Part shown: piece by piece, positions 8,520 through 16,057 of the stretch
Position numbering within the stretch: position 1 is the first letter of the stretch
Layout of the letters: each line of letters begins with the position of its first letter
Source of the DNA: CALXOD01 sp964402715
Lineage (GTDB): Bacteria > Verrucomicrobiota > Lentisphaeria > Victivallales > Victivallaceae
NCBI GenBank assembly: GCA_964402715.1
Contig: CAYODJ010000011.1
Coordinates: 3,610 to 67,609 of the forward strand
DNA: 64,000 nucleotides
Reading direction: 5' to 3'
Notes under the pieces: model-generated
Told to the model about the DNA's origin: nothing
What the model saw: the letters and a program-made list of their open reading frames with translations, nothing else
Databases searched by the model: none
Translations under genes and position numbers: made by a program

Positions 8520-8618
8520 ACCGATTGTGCGTCCGGACGTTCGGCCGGAGCCGGCTTCCGCCGAAGATCCATTCTGAATCGGATCCGGCGGAACGGCGGA
8601 TCGCGCCGCATCCCCCGT

Positions 8619-8694
8619 GGCCCGGTAGCTCAGAGGATAGAGCAGCTGCCTTCTAAGCAGCTCGTCGTGGGTTCGATTCCCTCCCGGGTCACCA
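8619..8694 (+). tRNA. tRNA-Arg, anticodon TCT
   Basis: A 76-base cloverleaf with encoded CCA. The acceptor stem GGCCCGG pairs with CCGGGTC (one G-T pair) and the D stem GCTC with GAGC. The anticodon stem GCTGC/GCAGC holds loop CTTCTAA, so the anticodon is TCT. The T loop is TTCGATT. The T stem GTGGG/CCCTC has one T-T mismatch, which is tolerable. It reads AGA codons. Confidence 0.95.
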
Positions 8695-8782
8695 TCTTCA
8701 GCTCGCCGCGACACAACGACTTGCGAAAACCCGCAAAATTCCGTTTCAACCCGTCATGGCGCCGTTTTGGCGCCGATTTCAT

Positions 8783-8813
8783 AAAAAAATCCGGCGCTCG
8801 ATGCGCCGGATTT
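8783..8813 (-). terminator. Terminator of dnaG
   Basis: An 11-bp perfect stem (8787-8797 with 8803-8813) with a 5-base loop. On the minus strand the stem runs into a seven-T tract (complement of 8783-8789). It sits just past the dnaG stop and may also stop transcripts from the tRNA in the other direction. Confidence 0.85.
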
Positions 8814-8868
8814 CTGCCCTGAACACGGCAATGCCGACGGGCTCGGCTCTCCGCCGGCGGCGGCCGCG

Positions 8869-10677
8869 TCATTCCCGATCCCCCCTCCGCGTCATCAGGG
8901 AGAGCAGCCGCATCCTTTCGTCGTGATCGCCGGCTTTGCGCATTTCCTCGGTGATGCTCGTGATGCGGGCCGCTTCGTCGCAGGATTGCAGAACGGCGAC
9001 GCAGTCGCTGACCGCCTTGTCCACGTCCTCCTCCCCGACGGTGCAGTCCGACACCAGAATCCGGCTGATGTCCGGCGCGGGACTGCCCGACAGCATGGAC
9101 GCCACCGCGACGGAGGCGTGGGAGTGCTCGCCGTTCATGGTGTCCGCCAGCACCGCGTTGAGAGCCTGCGCACTCAGGCTCTTTCCCAGCCGTTCAGGAG
9201 GCAGCAGCTCCGCCAGACGCCTGGCGACGTGCTCATATTTGAGCGCGATCTCCAGCAGGGTCAGCTCCGCCTGCTCGCGGCCGGCGGCCGCGCCGGAAGT
9301 TTCTGACCGGCATGCCGCGTCGGAACCGGATGTCCCGCCGCCGCTCCGCGCACTGCGGCTCACGTAACGGCGACGACGCTTCAGTTCTCCCAGAATGGAG
9401 TCCTGACTGACATTCAGAAGAACGGCGACGTCCTTCGAATAGAATTCCCGCAGCACAGGGTTTTCCACCGTCCGCAGCAGTTCGATGAACTCCCCTGCGG
9501 CGCGGCCGCGCTCGGCGGCGCTGGAAAGATTGTACCGTTCCGCGCAGCTTTTCGCCAGATAACCCGTCCACGGAACTGCGGACTCCACCGCGCTCCGCAC
9601 CGCCTCCGCCCCTCCGTCGCGGAGCAGTTCGTCCGGATCCTTGCCGCCCTGGATGCGGATGATTTTCACGTCGAACTCCAGCGGCAGCAGCAGCGCCAGG
9701 GCGCCGAGAACCGCTTTCTGGCCCGCCTGATCCGCGTCGAAAGCCAGGCTCACCCGGTTGACGTAACGACGCAGGATACCGGCCTGATCGGCGGTGAAGC
9801 CCGTTCCCTGCGGCGCCACCGTCTGCTCGAATCCCGCGCGGTGCATGGCGATGGTGTCGAGCTGTCCTTCGCAGAGGATGCATTCGCGGGCGTCCTGCAT
9901 CGGTTTCCTGGCCAGCGGCAGCGCGTAGAGGAGACGTCCTTTCTTGAAGATCGCCGTCTCGGCGGTGTTGACATATTTCGCGGTCTGGGGATGCTCCTCC
10001 AGAGACCGGGCGCTGAAACCGACGACTTTCCCCTGTTCGTTCCAGATCGCGAAAGTCAGTCTTCCTCGGAAAAAATCATACAGTCTCCCTGCGTCCGTCC
10101 TGCGGACGATGCCGCCGGCTATCATTTCGTCGTCCGAGAAACCCAGGGCGCGTCCATGCCTCAGACAGCCGTCCCATGTGTCGGGAGCCGCGCCGAGCCG
10201 GAAACGCGCGGCGACCTCCGGAGGAATGAGACGCGCCTGCAGGTAGCGGGAGGCGGGAGCTCCGGGGCTGTTCTTCAGGTTTCTCTCGAAGAAACGGGCG
10301 AACTCCTCCTGCAGCTGATACAGCCTATCCCTCGTGTTCGCCGCCGCGCCGGCCTCCCGCCGGCCGTCGCCGGAGGATGTCGTCTCCGGAATGATCACGC
10401 CGCAGCGGGAGGCCAGCAGGCGCACCGCCTCGGGGAAGGACACGCCCTCGCGCTCCATCACGAAACGGAAGACGTCTCCCCCCTTGCCGCAGCCGAAACA
10501 ATGAAACACCTGCTTGTCGCTGCGGACATGGAAGGAAGGAGTCTTTTCCTGGTGAAACGGACAGCAGGCTTTCCATGAACCGCCTCCGGCCTGTCTGAGA
10601 GGGATGTAGCTGCCCACCACCTCGACGATGTCGCACCGGAGCCGGATCTCCTCTATCGTCTCGTCTGGAATGACCAT
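8869..10677 (-). CDS. dnaG: DNA primase
   Basis: This 602-residue primase makes RNA primers at the replication fork. The N-terminal CHC2 zinc site is Cys39, His42, Cys60 and Cys63. The TOPRIM catalytic core spans ~264-345, with Glu270 in the CEGQLD motif and Asp314/Asp316 in FDAD, which bind metal. The region between them carries the conserved RNA-polymerase-like primase core. The C-terminal helicase-binding part (after ~residue 420) is poorly conserved and contains a low-complexity Ser/Gly/Ala linker. The ATG at 10677 lies 12 bases after the stop of the TPR lipoprotein gene, so the two are probably cotranscribed. The classical rpsU-dnaG-rpoD arrangement is broken here. Confidence 0.96.
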   Translation of the reverse strand: MVIPDETIEEIRLRCDIVEVVGSYIPLRQAGGGSWKACCPFHQEKTPSFHVRSDKQVFHCFGCGKGGDVFRFVMEREGVSFPEAVRLLASRCGVIIPETTSSGDGRREAGAAANTRDRLYQLQEEFARFFERNLKNSPGAPASRYLQARLIPPEVAARFRLGAAPDTWDGCLRHGRALGFSDDEMIAGGIVRRTDAGRLYDFFRGRLTFAIWNEQGKVVGFSARSLEEHPQTAKYVNTAETAIFKKGRLLYALPLARKPMQDARECILCEGQLDTIAMHRAGFEQTVAPQGTGFTADQAGILRRYVNRVSLAFDADQAGQKAVLGALALLLPLEFDVKIIRIQGGKDPDELLRDGGAEAVRSAVESAVPWTGYLAKSCAERYNLSSAAERGRAAGEFIELLRTVENPVLREFYSKDVAVLLNVSQDSILGELKRRRRYVSRSARSGGGTSGSDAACRSETSGAAAGREQAELTLLEIALKYEHVARRLAELLPPERLGKSLSAQALNAVLADTMNGEHSHASVAVASMLSGSPAPDISRILVSDCTVGEEDVDKAVSDCVAVLQSCDEAARITSITEEMRKAGDHDERMRLLSLMTRRGDRE

Positions 10678-10689
10678 GCGGCAGTCCCG

Positions 10690-11445
10690 TCAGAGCTTGC
10701 GGATGGCGTACAGTCTGGCGGACGCCATGTTCCGCATTTCCGCCGACTCGGACGTCTTCGGCGCGAGATCAAGATATCTCTGATAAAGTTTCGACGCCAC
10801 ATCCCTTTTCCCCAGAAAGCGATCCATGCAGCACGCCAGATTGAACAGGTAAACCGGCTCGCCGGGAACCTTGCGGCACGCTTTCAGGAACGCCTGCCCC
10901 GCGGCATGGTAGTTGCGGCTGCGCAGCTGCGCGACGCCCAGCTGATTCTGGTACGCGCCGGAATCGAACAGGAACCTGTACCGCGCGAGCGACAGCAGAT
11001 GTTTCCTCGCCTGAGCCGGATCCAGCTTCATATGGACGTTGCAGAGCAGAATCTGGGTGTTGCGGTCTCCGGGGCGGAGCGCGATTGCTCTGCCCAGAGC
11101 CTTCAAGGCGTCGTGCGCATGCCTGCCGTCCGCGGAGAAAAGCCGTCCCGCCGTGTACTGAACGGCGAAACTGTCCTGATATTTCTCCGCAAGCCGGGCC
11201 GCCGACCGCAATGCTTCGTCCGTCCCGCCGCTCTTCTCAAGCAGTAGGAGACGCAGCACCAGCACATCCTGCCGATCCGGAGCCCGTCTCGCAGCTTTCC
11301 CGGCCAGAACCGCCGCCCTGTCGAAATTGCCAGAAGAGACTTCCCGCAGCGCGCCGTCCAGAAGCTCGTTCACATCCTGGGGTTTGCCGCAGCCGCCCGC
11401 CGCCATGCACAGCGCCGCCGCCAACAATGCCGTCCAATGCCTCAT
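10690..11445 (-). CDS. TPR-repeat lipoprotein
   Basis: This 251-residue exported protein starts with a short basic N-terminus, a hydrophobic stretch and an AAGGC lipobox with the likely lipidated Cys19. The mature part is almost entirely alpha-helical with tetratricopeptide-like repeats. Examples are the helical pairs around NFDRAAVLAGKAARRAPD, DALKALGRAIALRPGD, and the C-terminal AGQAFLKACRKVPGEPVYL block. Such proteins scaffold envelope complexes; no specific partner is evident. It is the first gene of a probable two-gene transcript with dnaG, a pairing with no obvious functional logic. Confidence 0.75.
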   Translation of the reverse strand: MRHWTALLAAALCMAAGGCGKPQDVNELLDGALREVSSGNFDRAAVLAGKAARRAPDRQDVLVLRLLLLEKSGGTDEALRSAARLAEKYQDSFAVQYTAGRLFSADGRHAHDALKALGRAIALRPGDRNTQILLCNVHMKLDPAQARKHLLSLARYRFLFDSGAYQNQLGVAQLRSRNYHAAGQAFLKACRKVPGEPVYLFNLACCMDRFLGKRDVASKLYQRYLDLAPKTSESAEMRNMASARLYAIRKL

Positions 11446-11583
11446 AATTTCCAGACCCCGTGTTGAAAGAGATGTTTACAGGCCGCCACACAGAAAATGT
11501 TCCGCCTGCCGATATTGCCGACACGTCCAAATCCCGGAACGTTCCCGCCCTGCGGAATCCGGGCCGCCCGCAGCGTCCGCCGC

Positions 11584-12366
11584 TCACCCGGCGAACAGAA
11601 ATCCGACCAGCAGCAGCCCAAGTTCCGCCACGGCTCCGGCGAGCGTGATCATTTCTGCGGAAATGCCGCCGTACGTCCTCCATGCGGCGTTTCCGACAAT
11701 CCACGCGAACGCGACGGCGCAGCCGGTTCCCGCGATGGCGGACAGAGGCAGTTTCAACGCCACGAACAGCATAAGGAAAACGCACACGATCCACATCCGG
11801 GACTGCTCATCCCTGGAGACGTCGAGAAACTGACTTCCGGTGTCGAGATTCGGCAGGCACATCAGAGAACCCTGAATGGAAAACGACAGAACCAGAACGG
11901 CGACCAGCCAGCAGCCGGCGCCATGACGGTACAGCAGAAACAGGGAGCAGACCTTGAAGATTTCAAGCACGGCCACGACGGCCGTCGGCACGAGATCGGA
12001 CGCCGATCCCTGTTCGAACGGCCGCAGCCTGGGAAGAAGCGGAGCCAGAGGAACCCTCCTGAACATCTGCGCCGCCAGCGTCAGCAGCAGGCCGAGCCCC
12101 CTGCCTGAATCCCGCGCGTCCAGGAACAGAACCGCCGAAAGGGCGAACATCAGCGCCGCTCCGTTGAGGGTGAATATCTCCCCGTAAATCCTGCCCAGAA
12201 CAAGGATCGCCGCGGACAGAACGCAGCCGATTGCGGGCATTGACAGCAACGTCCATTGCGGATCGGAACCGTCCTCCCTGAAACGACGCCAGGCGGCCGG
12301 CAGGGGAATGTCCAGCAGCAGATCCCACGCGGCAAGCAGACTGCCGATGAAGGCGTATCGCTTCAT
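11584..12366 (-). CDS. CobS-like (cobalamin 5'-phosphate synthase fold) membrane protein with degenerate active site
   Basis: This 260-residue integral membrane protein has about six hydrophobic segments. The framework resembles adenosylcobinamide-GDP ribazoletransferase (CobS): an early IPLPAAWRR like the RLPVP entry, and a C-terminal GGISAEMITLAGAVAELG aligning with the family GGxTGDTLGAxxELxE ending. The catalytic acidic motif of CobS (H/LDG-x-x-D-x-x-DG) is replaced by FLDARDSGRGLG (81-92), and the C-terminal TGD aspartate by Glu. It is therefore unlikely to make cobalamin. It follows the PlsC-like gene with only one base between them, in an operon that looks devoted to aminolipid synthesis. 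It may be a repurposed phosphatidyl- or lipid-type transferase, or a pseudoenzyme. Confidence 0.55.
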   Translation of the reverse strand: MKRYAFIGSLLAAWDLLLDIPLPAAWRRFREDGSDPQWTLLSMPAIGCVLSAAILVLGRIYGEIFTLNGAALMFALSAVLFLDARDSGRGLGLLLTLAAQMFRRVPLAPLLPRLRPFEQGSASDLVPTAVVAVLEIFKVCSLFLLYRHGAGCWLVAVLVLSFSIQGSLMCLPNLDTGSQFLDVSRDEQSRMWIVCVFLMLFVALKLPLSAIAGTGCAVAFAWIVGNAAWRTYGGISAEMITLAGAVAELGLLLVGFLFAG

Positions 12367-12367
12367 G

Positions 12368-13114
12368 TCATCTCATTCTCCGGAATTCGGCGTCCATGAA
12401 TTCATGAACTCTCACCGCCAGATGCTTGCGATCCTCCCCGGGAAGCGGCACGATCTGCTCCAGAATCCTCAACGTGGCGTTGATTCTGGGCTGTCCGAGC
12501 AGGTGCCACGCGTGCATCGGCATGTTCATGTCCCCGTACCAGGCGACCGGATAGCCGTCGTCCGGAAGCCGGTATTTGATGAGCACCGGCAGAATCGGCT
12601 GTCCAGTCCGGCACGCGGCCTCGAACGCTGTGGATTTGAACGGCAGAAGACCGTGCTCGCCGTCGGTGCTGGTGCCCTCCGGATAAATCAGCGTGGAAAT
12701 TCCGTCGCGCAGAGTCTGCTCCAGCTCGTGCGCCACGGCGGCCGCCTTGGATCTCGACTGACGGTTGATCCAGATCGGCCTGCTGAGCGCGACGTACCAG
12801 CCGAGGAACGGCCATGAGCGGATCTCCACCTTGGGGGCGAAACGGATCGGAAAGACCGACGCCTCAGTGAGGATGTCCACGTAGCCGGTATGATTGGAGA
12901 CGATCAGACCTCCCGCGAACGCGCGGGGATCGCCTTCCACCGCAAGCCTCATTCCGAGAATGCGGACGATGCCAGCCGCCCACACCCTGGCGATCCTGGC
13001 GTTGATCCGGATTCCCCTGCGGCCGCACAGCAGACCCGGCAAAGCGACGACCGCCATCACGATGAACCAGCAAAAAACCAGGAACAGCTTGAATATTTTA
13101 CGGAAAACTTTCAC
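12368..13114 (-). CDS. PlsC-family acyltransferase, putative lyso-ornithine-lipid O-acyltransferase (OlsA-like)
   Basis: The protein is 248 residues with an N-terminal membrane anchor (residues 7-30). Acyltransferase motif I is NHTGYVD, giving the catalytic His75 and Asp80 (HX4D). Motif III is YPEGTSTDG (144-152). The family transfers acyl groups to glycerol-3-phosphate intermediates or, for OlsA, to N-acyl-ornithine. The gene directly follows an OlsB-like N-acyltransferase with a 21-base gap, the order expected of olsBA, which favours the ornithine-lipid role. A plain 1-acylglycerol-3-phosphate acyltransferase remains possible. Confidence 0.85.
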   Translation of the reverse strand: MKVFRKIFKLFLVFCWFIVMAVVALPGLLCGRRGIRINARIARVWAAGIVRILGMRLAVEGDPRAFAGGLIVSNHTGYVDILTEASVFPIRFAPKVEIRSWPFLGWYVALSRPIWINRQSRSKAAAVAHELEQTLRDGISTLIYPEGTSTDGEHGLLPFKSTAFEAACRTGQPILPVLIKYRLPDDGYPVAWYGDMNMPMHAWHLLGQPRINATLRILEQIVPLPGEDRKHLAVRVHEFMDAEFRRMR

Positions 13115-13135
13115 ATTTTCCCCTGAAACAGAATT

Positions 13136-13912
13136 TTACACGTCAAAATGCCTGGCATACCGCTCCGCCGTTTTCTCGAAATCGAACAGAACCAGAAAAT
13201 CAATCGCGCCGAAATCCCGATCCAGCGCCGGCTCCCCCGCGATTTCGGCCCCCAGCCTCATGTATCCCTTCAGCAGGGGAGGAAAGCGGCGGGGGGTGTC
13301 ACCGCCGGCTGCTTTCATGCCCGCATCCGGCCGCGCCAGCCGAAAAGACGGCAACGCACGCGCGAACAGACGCCGGGAGACGGCTCCGCAGCTTCTGAAA
13401 TATTCGAACATCCCCCAGCCCAGATCCGGAGACTCGCCGTCAAGGCTGACGCATCCTATCAGGTACCGGAACTTCCAGCGGCGGCGCATCGCCGCGATCC
13501 CCGCCCACAGCAGGGAGATGACCGTACCCGTCCGGTACTTCGCCGCGACGCAGGACCGTCCCGCCTCGAAAGTGACCCCCGCGATGTCATGCAGCCGCGG
13601 AATTTCGTATTCGCGCTCCGAGTAGAATCCGCGCCCGGCGAGCGCGGCGTCTCCCGACTGGACACGATAGGTTCCCGCCAGACTTCCGTCCGCGCGATCT
13701 ATCACCAGAAGGTGCATGAACTGCTCGTCGTACTCGTCCCGATCCAGGCCGCAGGCGCGTGACGAGGGCAGACGCCCCTGCTCGACGCAGAAAACTTCAT
13801 GCCGCAGGCGCTGCGCACGGATCACTTCCTCGTCGCTTTCCGCAATCTTTATCAGAAATTGACCGCGCTCGGCCAGAATCGCCGGAGACTCCTCTGTGCA
13901 CGCCATCTTCAC
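13136..13912 (-). CDS. GNAT-type N-acyltransferase, OlsB-like (ornithine N-acyltransferase/hemolysin family)
   Basis: This 258-residue protein resembles the Acetyltransf_5/OlsB group. It has RLRHEVFCVE after a short N-terminus, AGTYRVQ, the FYSEREYEI segment, EAGRSCV, and a C-terminal LLKGYMRLGAEIAGEPALD block followed by IDFLVLFD. OlsB makes 3-hydroxyacyl-ornithine from ACP-linked fatty acids. Related proteins act on other amino acids such as glycine or lysine. It is the first gene of a tight operon with the PlsC-like and CobS-like genes. The start is GTG 13912 or ATG 13906; neither has a good ribosome site. Confidence 0.8.
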   Translation of the reverse strand: MKMACTEESPAILAERGQFLIKIAESDEEVIRAQRLRHEVFCVEQGRLPSSRACGLDRDEYDEQFMHLLVIDRADGSLAGTYRVQSGDAALAGRGFYSEREYEIPRLHDIAGVTFEAGRSCVAAKYRTGTVISLLWAGIAAMRRRWKFRYLIGCVSLDGESPDLGWGMFEYFRSCGAVSRRLFARALPSFRLARPDAGMKAAGGDTPRRFPPLLKGYMRLGAEIAGEPALDRDFGAIDFLVLFDFEKTAERYARHFDV

Positions 13913-14340
13913 GGAACCGTTCCCGCCGGTAAACTGTCACCCTGGCGCATACGGAACACGCACGCTAATAAATTTAATAGGAATGTCATGATATTTCCAC
14001 TTCATTTCAAATGAAATTGCCCTTTTTGGAAACCGCCGTCGGAGCTGCGGACACGGGAGCGGTTCACCGCCGGACGCCGCCTCCGCGATCTGCGGACGGA
14101 CATCTGCGGCGGGAGCGGATACCGAACATGAAAGACACATGCGCCAGGAGCAGGAAAGTTTCGACGCCGGTGGAATTCCCCGTCGACACGATCGACGCGG
14201 GACTAGCCTTTCTGGCTCCTGTCCAGATGACCGTCAGATTTCTCTGTGGAAGTCGCGCCGAAGCGGTTCAGATCCCGCTTGAACGGATCCGCCGGCGCCG
14301 CAGAACCGGGCGGACACGGCGCGTCCCGCATTCACCGGGT
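13913..14340. other. Intergenic region between larC and the OlsB-like operon
   Basis: About 430 bases with no recognisable gene. The part nearest the OlsB-like gene (13960-14017) is unusually AT-rich and contains ATTTCA-AA-TGAAAT (14004-14017). It is a plausible place for the operon's promoter, but no well-spaced hexamer pair is convincing. Confidence 0.45.
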
Positions 14341-15624
14341 TTACGCGTCGGCGGATGGAGATCCGCAGTCCGCGGCCGACAGGGCGGCGGCCGACGCCGC
14401 CTCCATCACCTCCCGCACGGAAACCCGGCAGCGCTCCGCCGCCAGCCGGCAGTCCTCGAATTCCGGCGATCGCGTCACCGTGCGCCCCCGCCAGACGCCG
14501 AGTTTGACGCGGATTGGCCCGTACGGCGTGGACACGGATCGGAACGAACGCTTCAGACAGTGTCTCCTGACATCGTGTTCGCGGACGCCGAACGTCGTGG
14601 TCTCGCTGAACAGAACCTGCAGGATCGCGTCTCTGTCGGCGGGTCTGCAGCTGAGCGACAACCGGTACGCGGGACGCTGCTTCTTCATGAACTCCGGCAG
14701 GAACCTGACGTCCAGCGCTCCTGCCGCGAACAGTTTGTCGACGGCGGCCCCCAGCACCTCGCCCGAGGCGTCGTCCATGTCGCATTCAAGCTCCAGACAG
14801 TCGTCGGAGGACGGCGCCGGACCGGCTCCGTCCGCCGCCGGCCGCGCATCCAGCAGCATGCCCCTCAGCAGATCGGGACCGTGCAGCAGCTTCAGATGTC
14901 CGAATGAGTTGACGATCCCGCTGACCGCCGCCGCCGGGGGCTGACCGCAGCGCGGCCATGTCGCCAGCAGCGCGGCTCCGGTCGGGGTCACAAGTTCGAA
15001 CGGTTCGTCGGACGGAGCGACGAGAAATCCCCGTTTCAGCAGCTCAGCCGTCGCCGGCGCTGGAACCGGCATGACACCGTGCGCGCACCGCACGACGCCG
15101 CCGCCGACGGGCAGCGGCGACAGAAGCACCGCGTCTATCTGCAGAAGATGATATGCCAGATGGCATCCGATCACGTCGACGACGGAGTCGGTCGCCCCGA
15201 CCTCATGAAATCTCACCTCCGGCGGCGGGACTCCGTGAATCCGCCCTTCCACCTCCGCGAGCAGCGAAAAAGTCCTGACGCTGGCCTCCTTCACCGGCTC
15301 CGGCAGGGAAGAACCGCGGATCATGTCGAGAATGTCCGCGAGAGAACGGTGCTCATGCCGTCCGCCGCCGCGGCCGGAACGCGGACGCGCGTCGTCTTCG
15401 TCATGATCCGATCCGTGCCCGGAATCTTCGTCCAGCGTCACGGTCGCCTGCAGACCGGCGATTCCGCATGAGGAAAAGCTCCTTACCTCCAGACGGAACC
15501 GTTCAGGGATGATCCGGCGCAGCGGCTGCTCCAACGTCTCCGGCCGGACCCCGAGTCCGCAGAGAACCCCGAGCAGCATGTCGCCGGAAGCCCCTCCGAT
15601 GCTGTCAAGCCGCAAAATTCTCAT
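14341..15624 (-). CDS. larC: LarC-like nickel-pincer cofactor nickel insertase (DUF111)
   Basis: This 427-residue protein has the LarC layout in one continuous frame. It opens with SIGGASGDMLLG, followed by an acidic His/Asp/Gly-rich linker at about 65-95 that suits nickel handling. The central FHEVGATDSVVD motif and VTPTGAALL follow, and the C-terminal ferredoxin-like part contains TTTFGVREH and SPEFEDC. LarC inserts nickel into the pyridinium-dithiocarboxylate cofactor of lactate racemase-type enzymes, by a CTP-dependent reaction. In Lactobacillus two frames are joined by ribosomal frameshifting; here none is needed. LarB and LarE are not in the window. It sits 10 bases downstream of a NifU-domain gene. 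Confidence 0.88.
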   Translation of the reverse strand: MRILRLDSIGGASGDMLLGVLCGLGVRPETLEQPLRRIIPERFRLEVRSFSSCGIAGLQATVTLDEDSGHGSDHDEDDARPRSGRGGGRHEHRSLADILDMIRGSSLPEPVKEASVRTFSLLAEVEGRIHGVPPPEVRFHEVGATDSVVDVIGCHLAYHLLQIDAVLLSPLPVGGGVVRCAHGVMPVPAPATAELLKRGFLVAPSDEPFELVTPTGAALLATWPRCGQPPAAAVSGIVNSFGHLKLLHGPDLLRGMLLDARPAADGAGPAPSSDDCLELECDMDDASGEVLGAAVDKLFAAGALDVRFLPEFMKKQRPAYRLSLSCRPADRDAILQVLFSETTTFGVREHDVRRHCLKRSFRSVSTPYGPIRVKLGVWRGRTVTRSPEFEDCRLAAERCRVSVREVMEAASAAALSAADCGSPSADA

Positions 15625-15634
15625 GAAACAGGAG

Positions 15635-15865
15635 TCAAAGTGCGCGTTCGACGGTGATCTCCGGATCGACTTCCTCTCTCAGGATGCGTTCGAGTCCGCT
15701 CTTGATGGTCAAGGCGGCATGCGGACAGGAACCGCACGCGCCGCGCAGTTTCAACCGCACGTTCTTCCCCGTGATGTCCACGATTTCCAGGTCTCCGCCG
15801 TCGGCCTGCAGATGAACGCGCAGATCCTCAAGCTTCTTCGTGATCCGCTCCTTCAGCTCTTCCAT
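15635..15865 (-). CDS. NifU C-terminal domain (Nfu-type) Fe-S scaffold protein
   Basis: This is a 76-residue single-domain Nfu protein with the characteristic LQADGGDLEIVD strand and the CGSCP motif (Cys44, Cys47), which holds a [4Fe-4S] cluster at a dimer interface for delivery to client proteins. The ATG follows AAGGAGA with good spacing. It precedes larC closely, so the two are probably cotranscribed. LarE-type enzymes use sulphur chemistry, but a direct link is speculation. Confidence 0.92.
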   Translation of the reverse strand: MEELKERITKKLEDLRVHLQADGGDLEIVDITGKNVRLKLRGACGSCPHAALTIKSGLERILREEVDPEITVERAL

Positions 15866-16057
15866 TTCACCATTCTCCTTTCACTGCGTTGCACCGGAAT
15901 GACGCGCAAGCATCCCCCGGCGGCATGAACACCGCACCCCCCGGGCGCTTCGTCATGCAGACGGGAAACCGCCGCGTCGTCGATGAAAAGACACCGGCCG
16001 GGACGGCCGCGACACATGTCGGAAGCGGAAAGAGCCGTGCGCTTCTCAGTCCGTCGT

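Larger units (their letters stand above)
8313..8618. other. Intergenic region upstream of tRNA-Arg
   Basis: This ~300-base stretch contains the terminator of the small-protein gene and a promoter candidate for the tRNA. Short open frames here have no family features and overlap these signals, so none is called. Confidence 0.5.

Noticed and set aside
14011..14907. 298-codon plus-strand frame across the larC 3' region
   Set aside because: Most of it is antisense to larC and the translation is Arg/Gly-rich low complexity.
14341..15624. Possible programmed frameshift in larC
   Set aside because: Unlike the Lactobacillus gene, a single uninterrupted frame encodes both halves.
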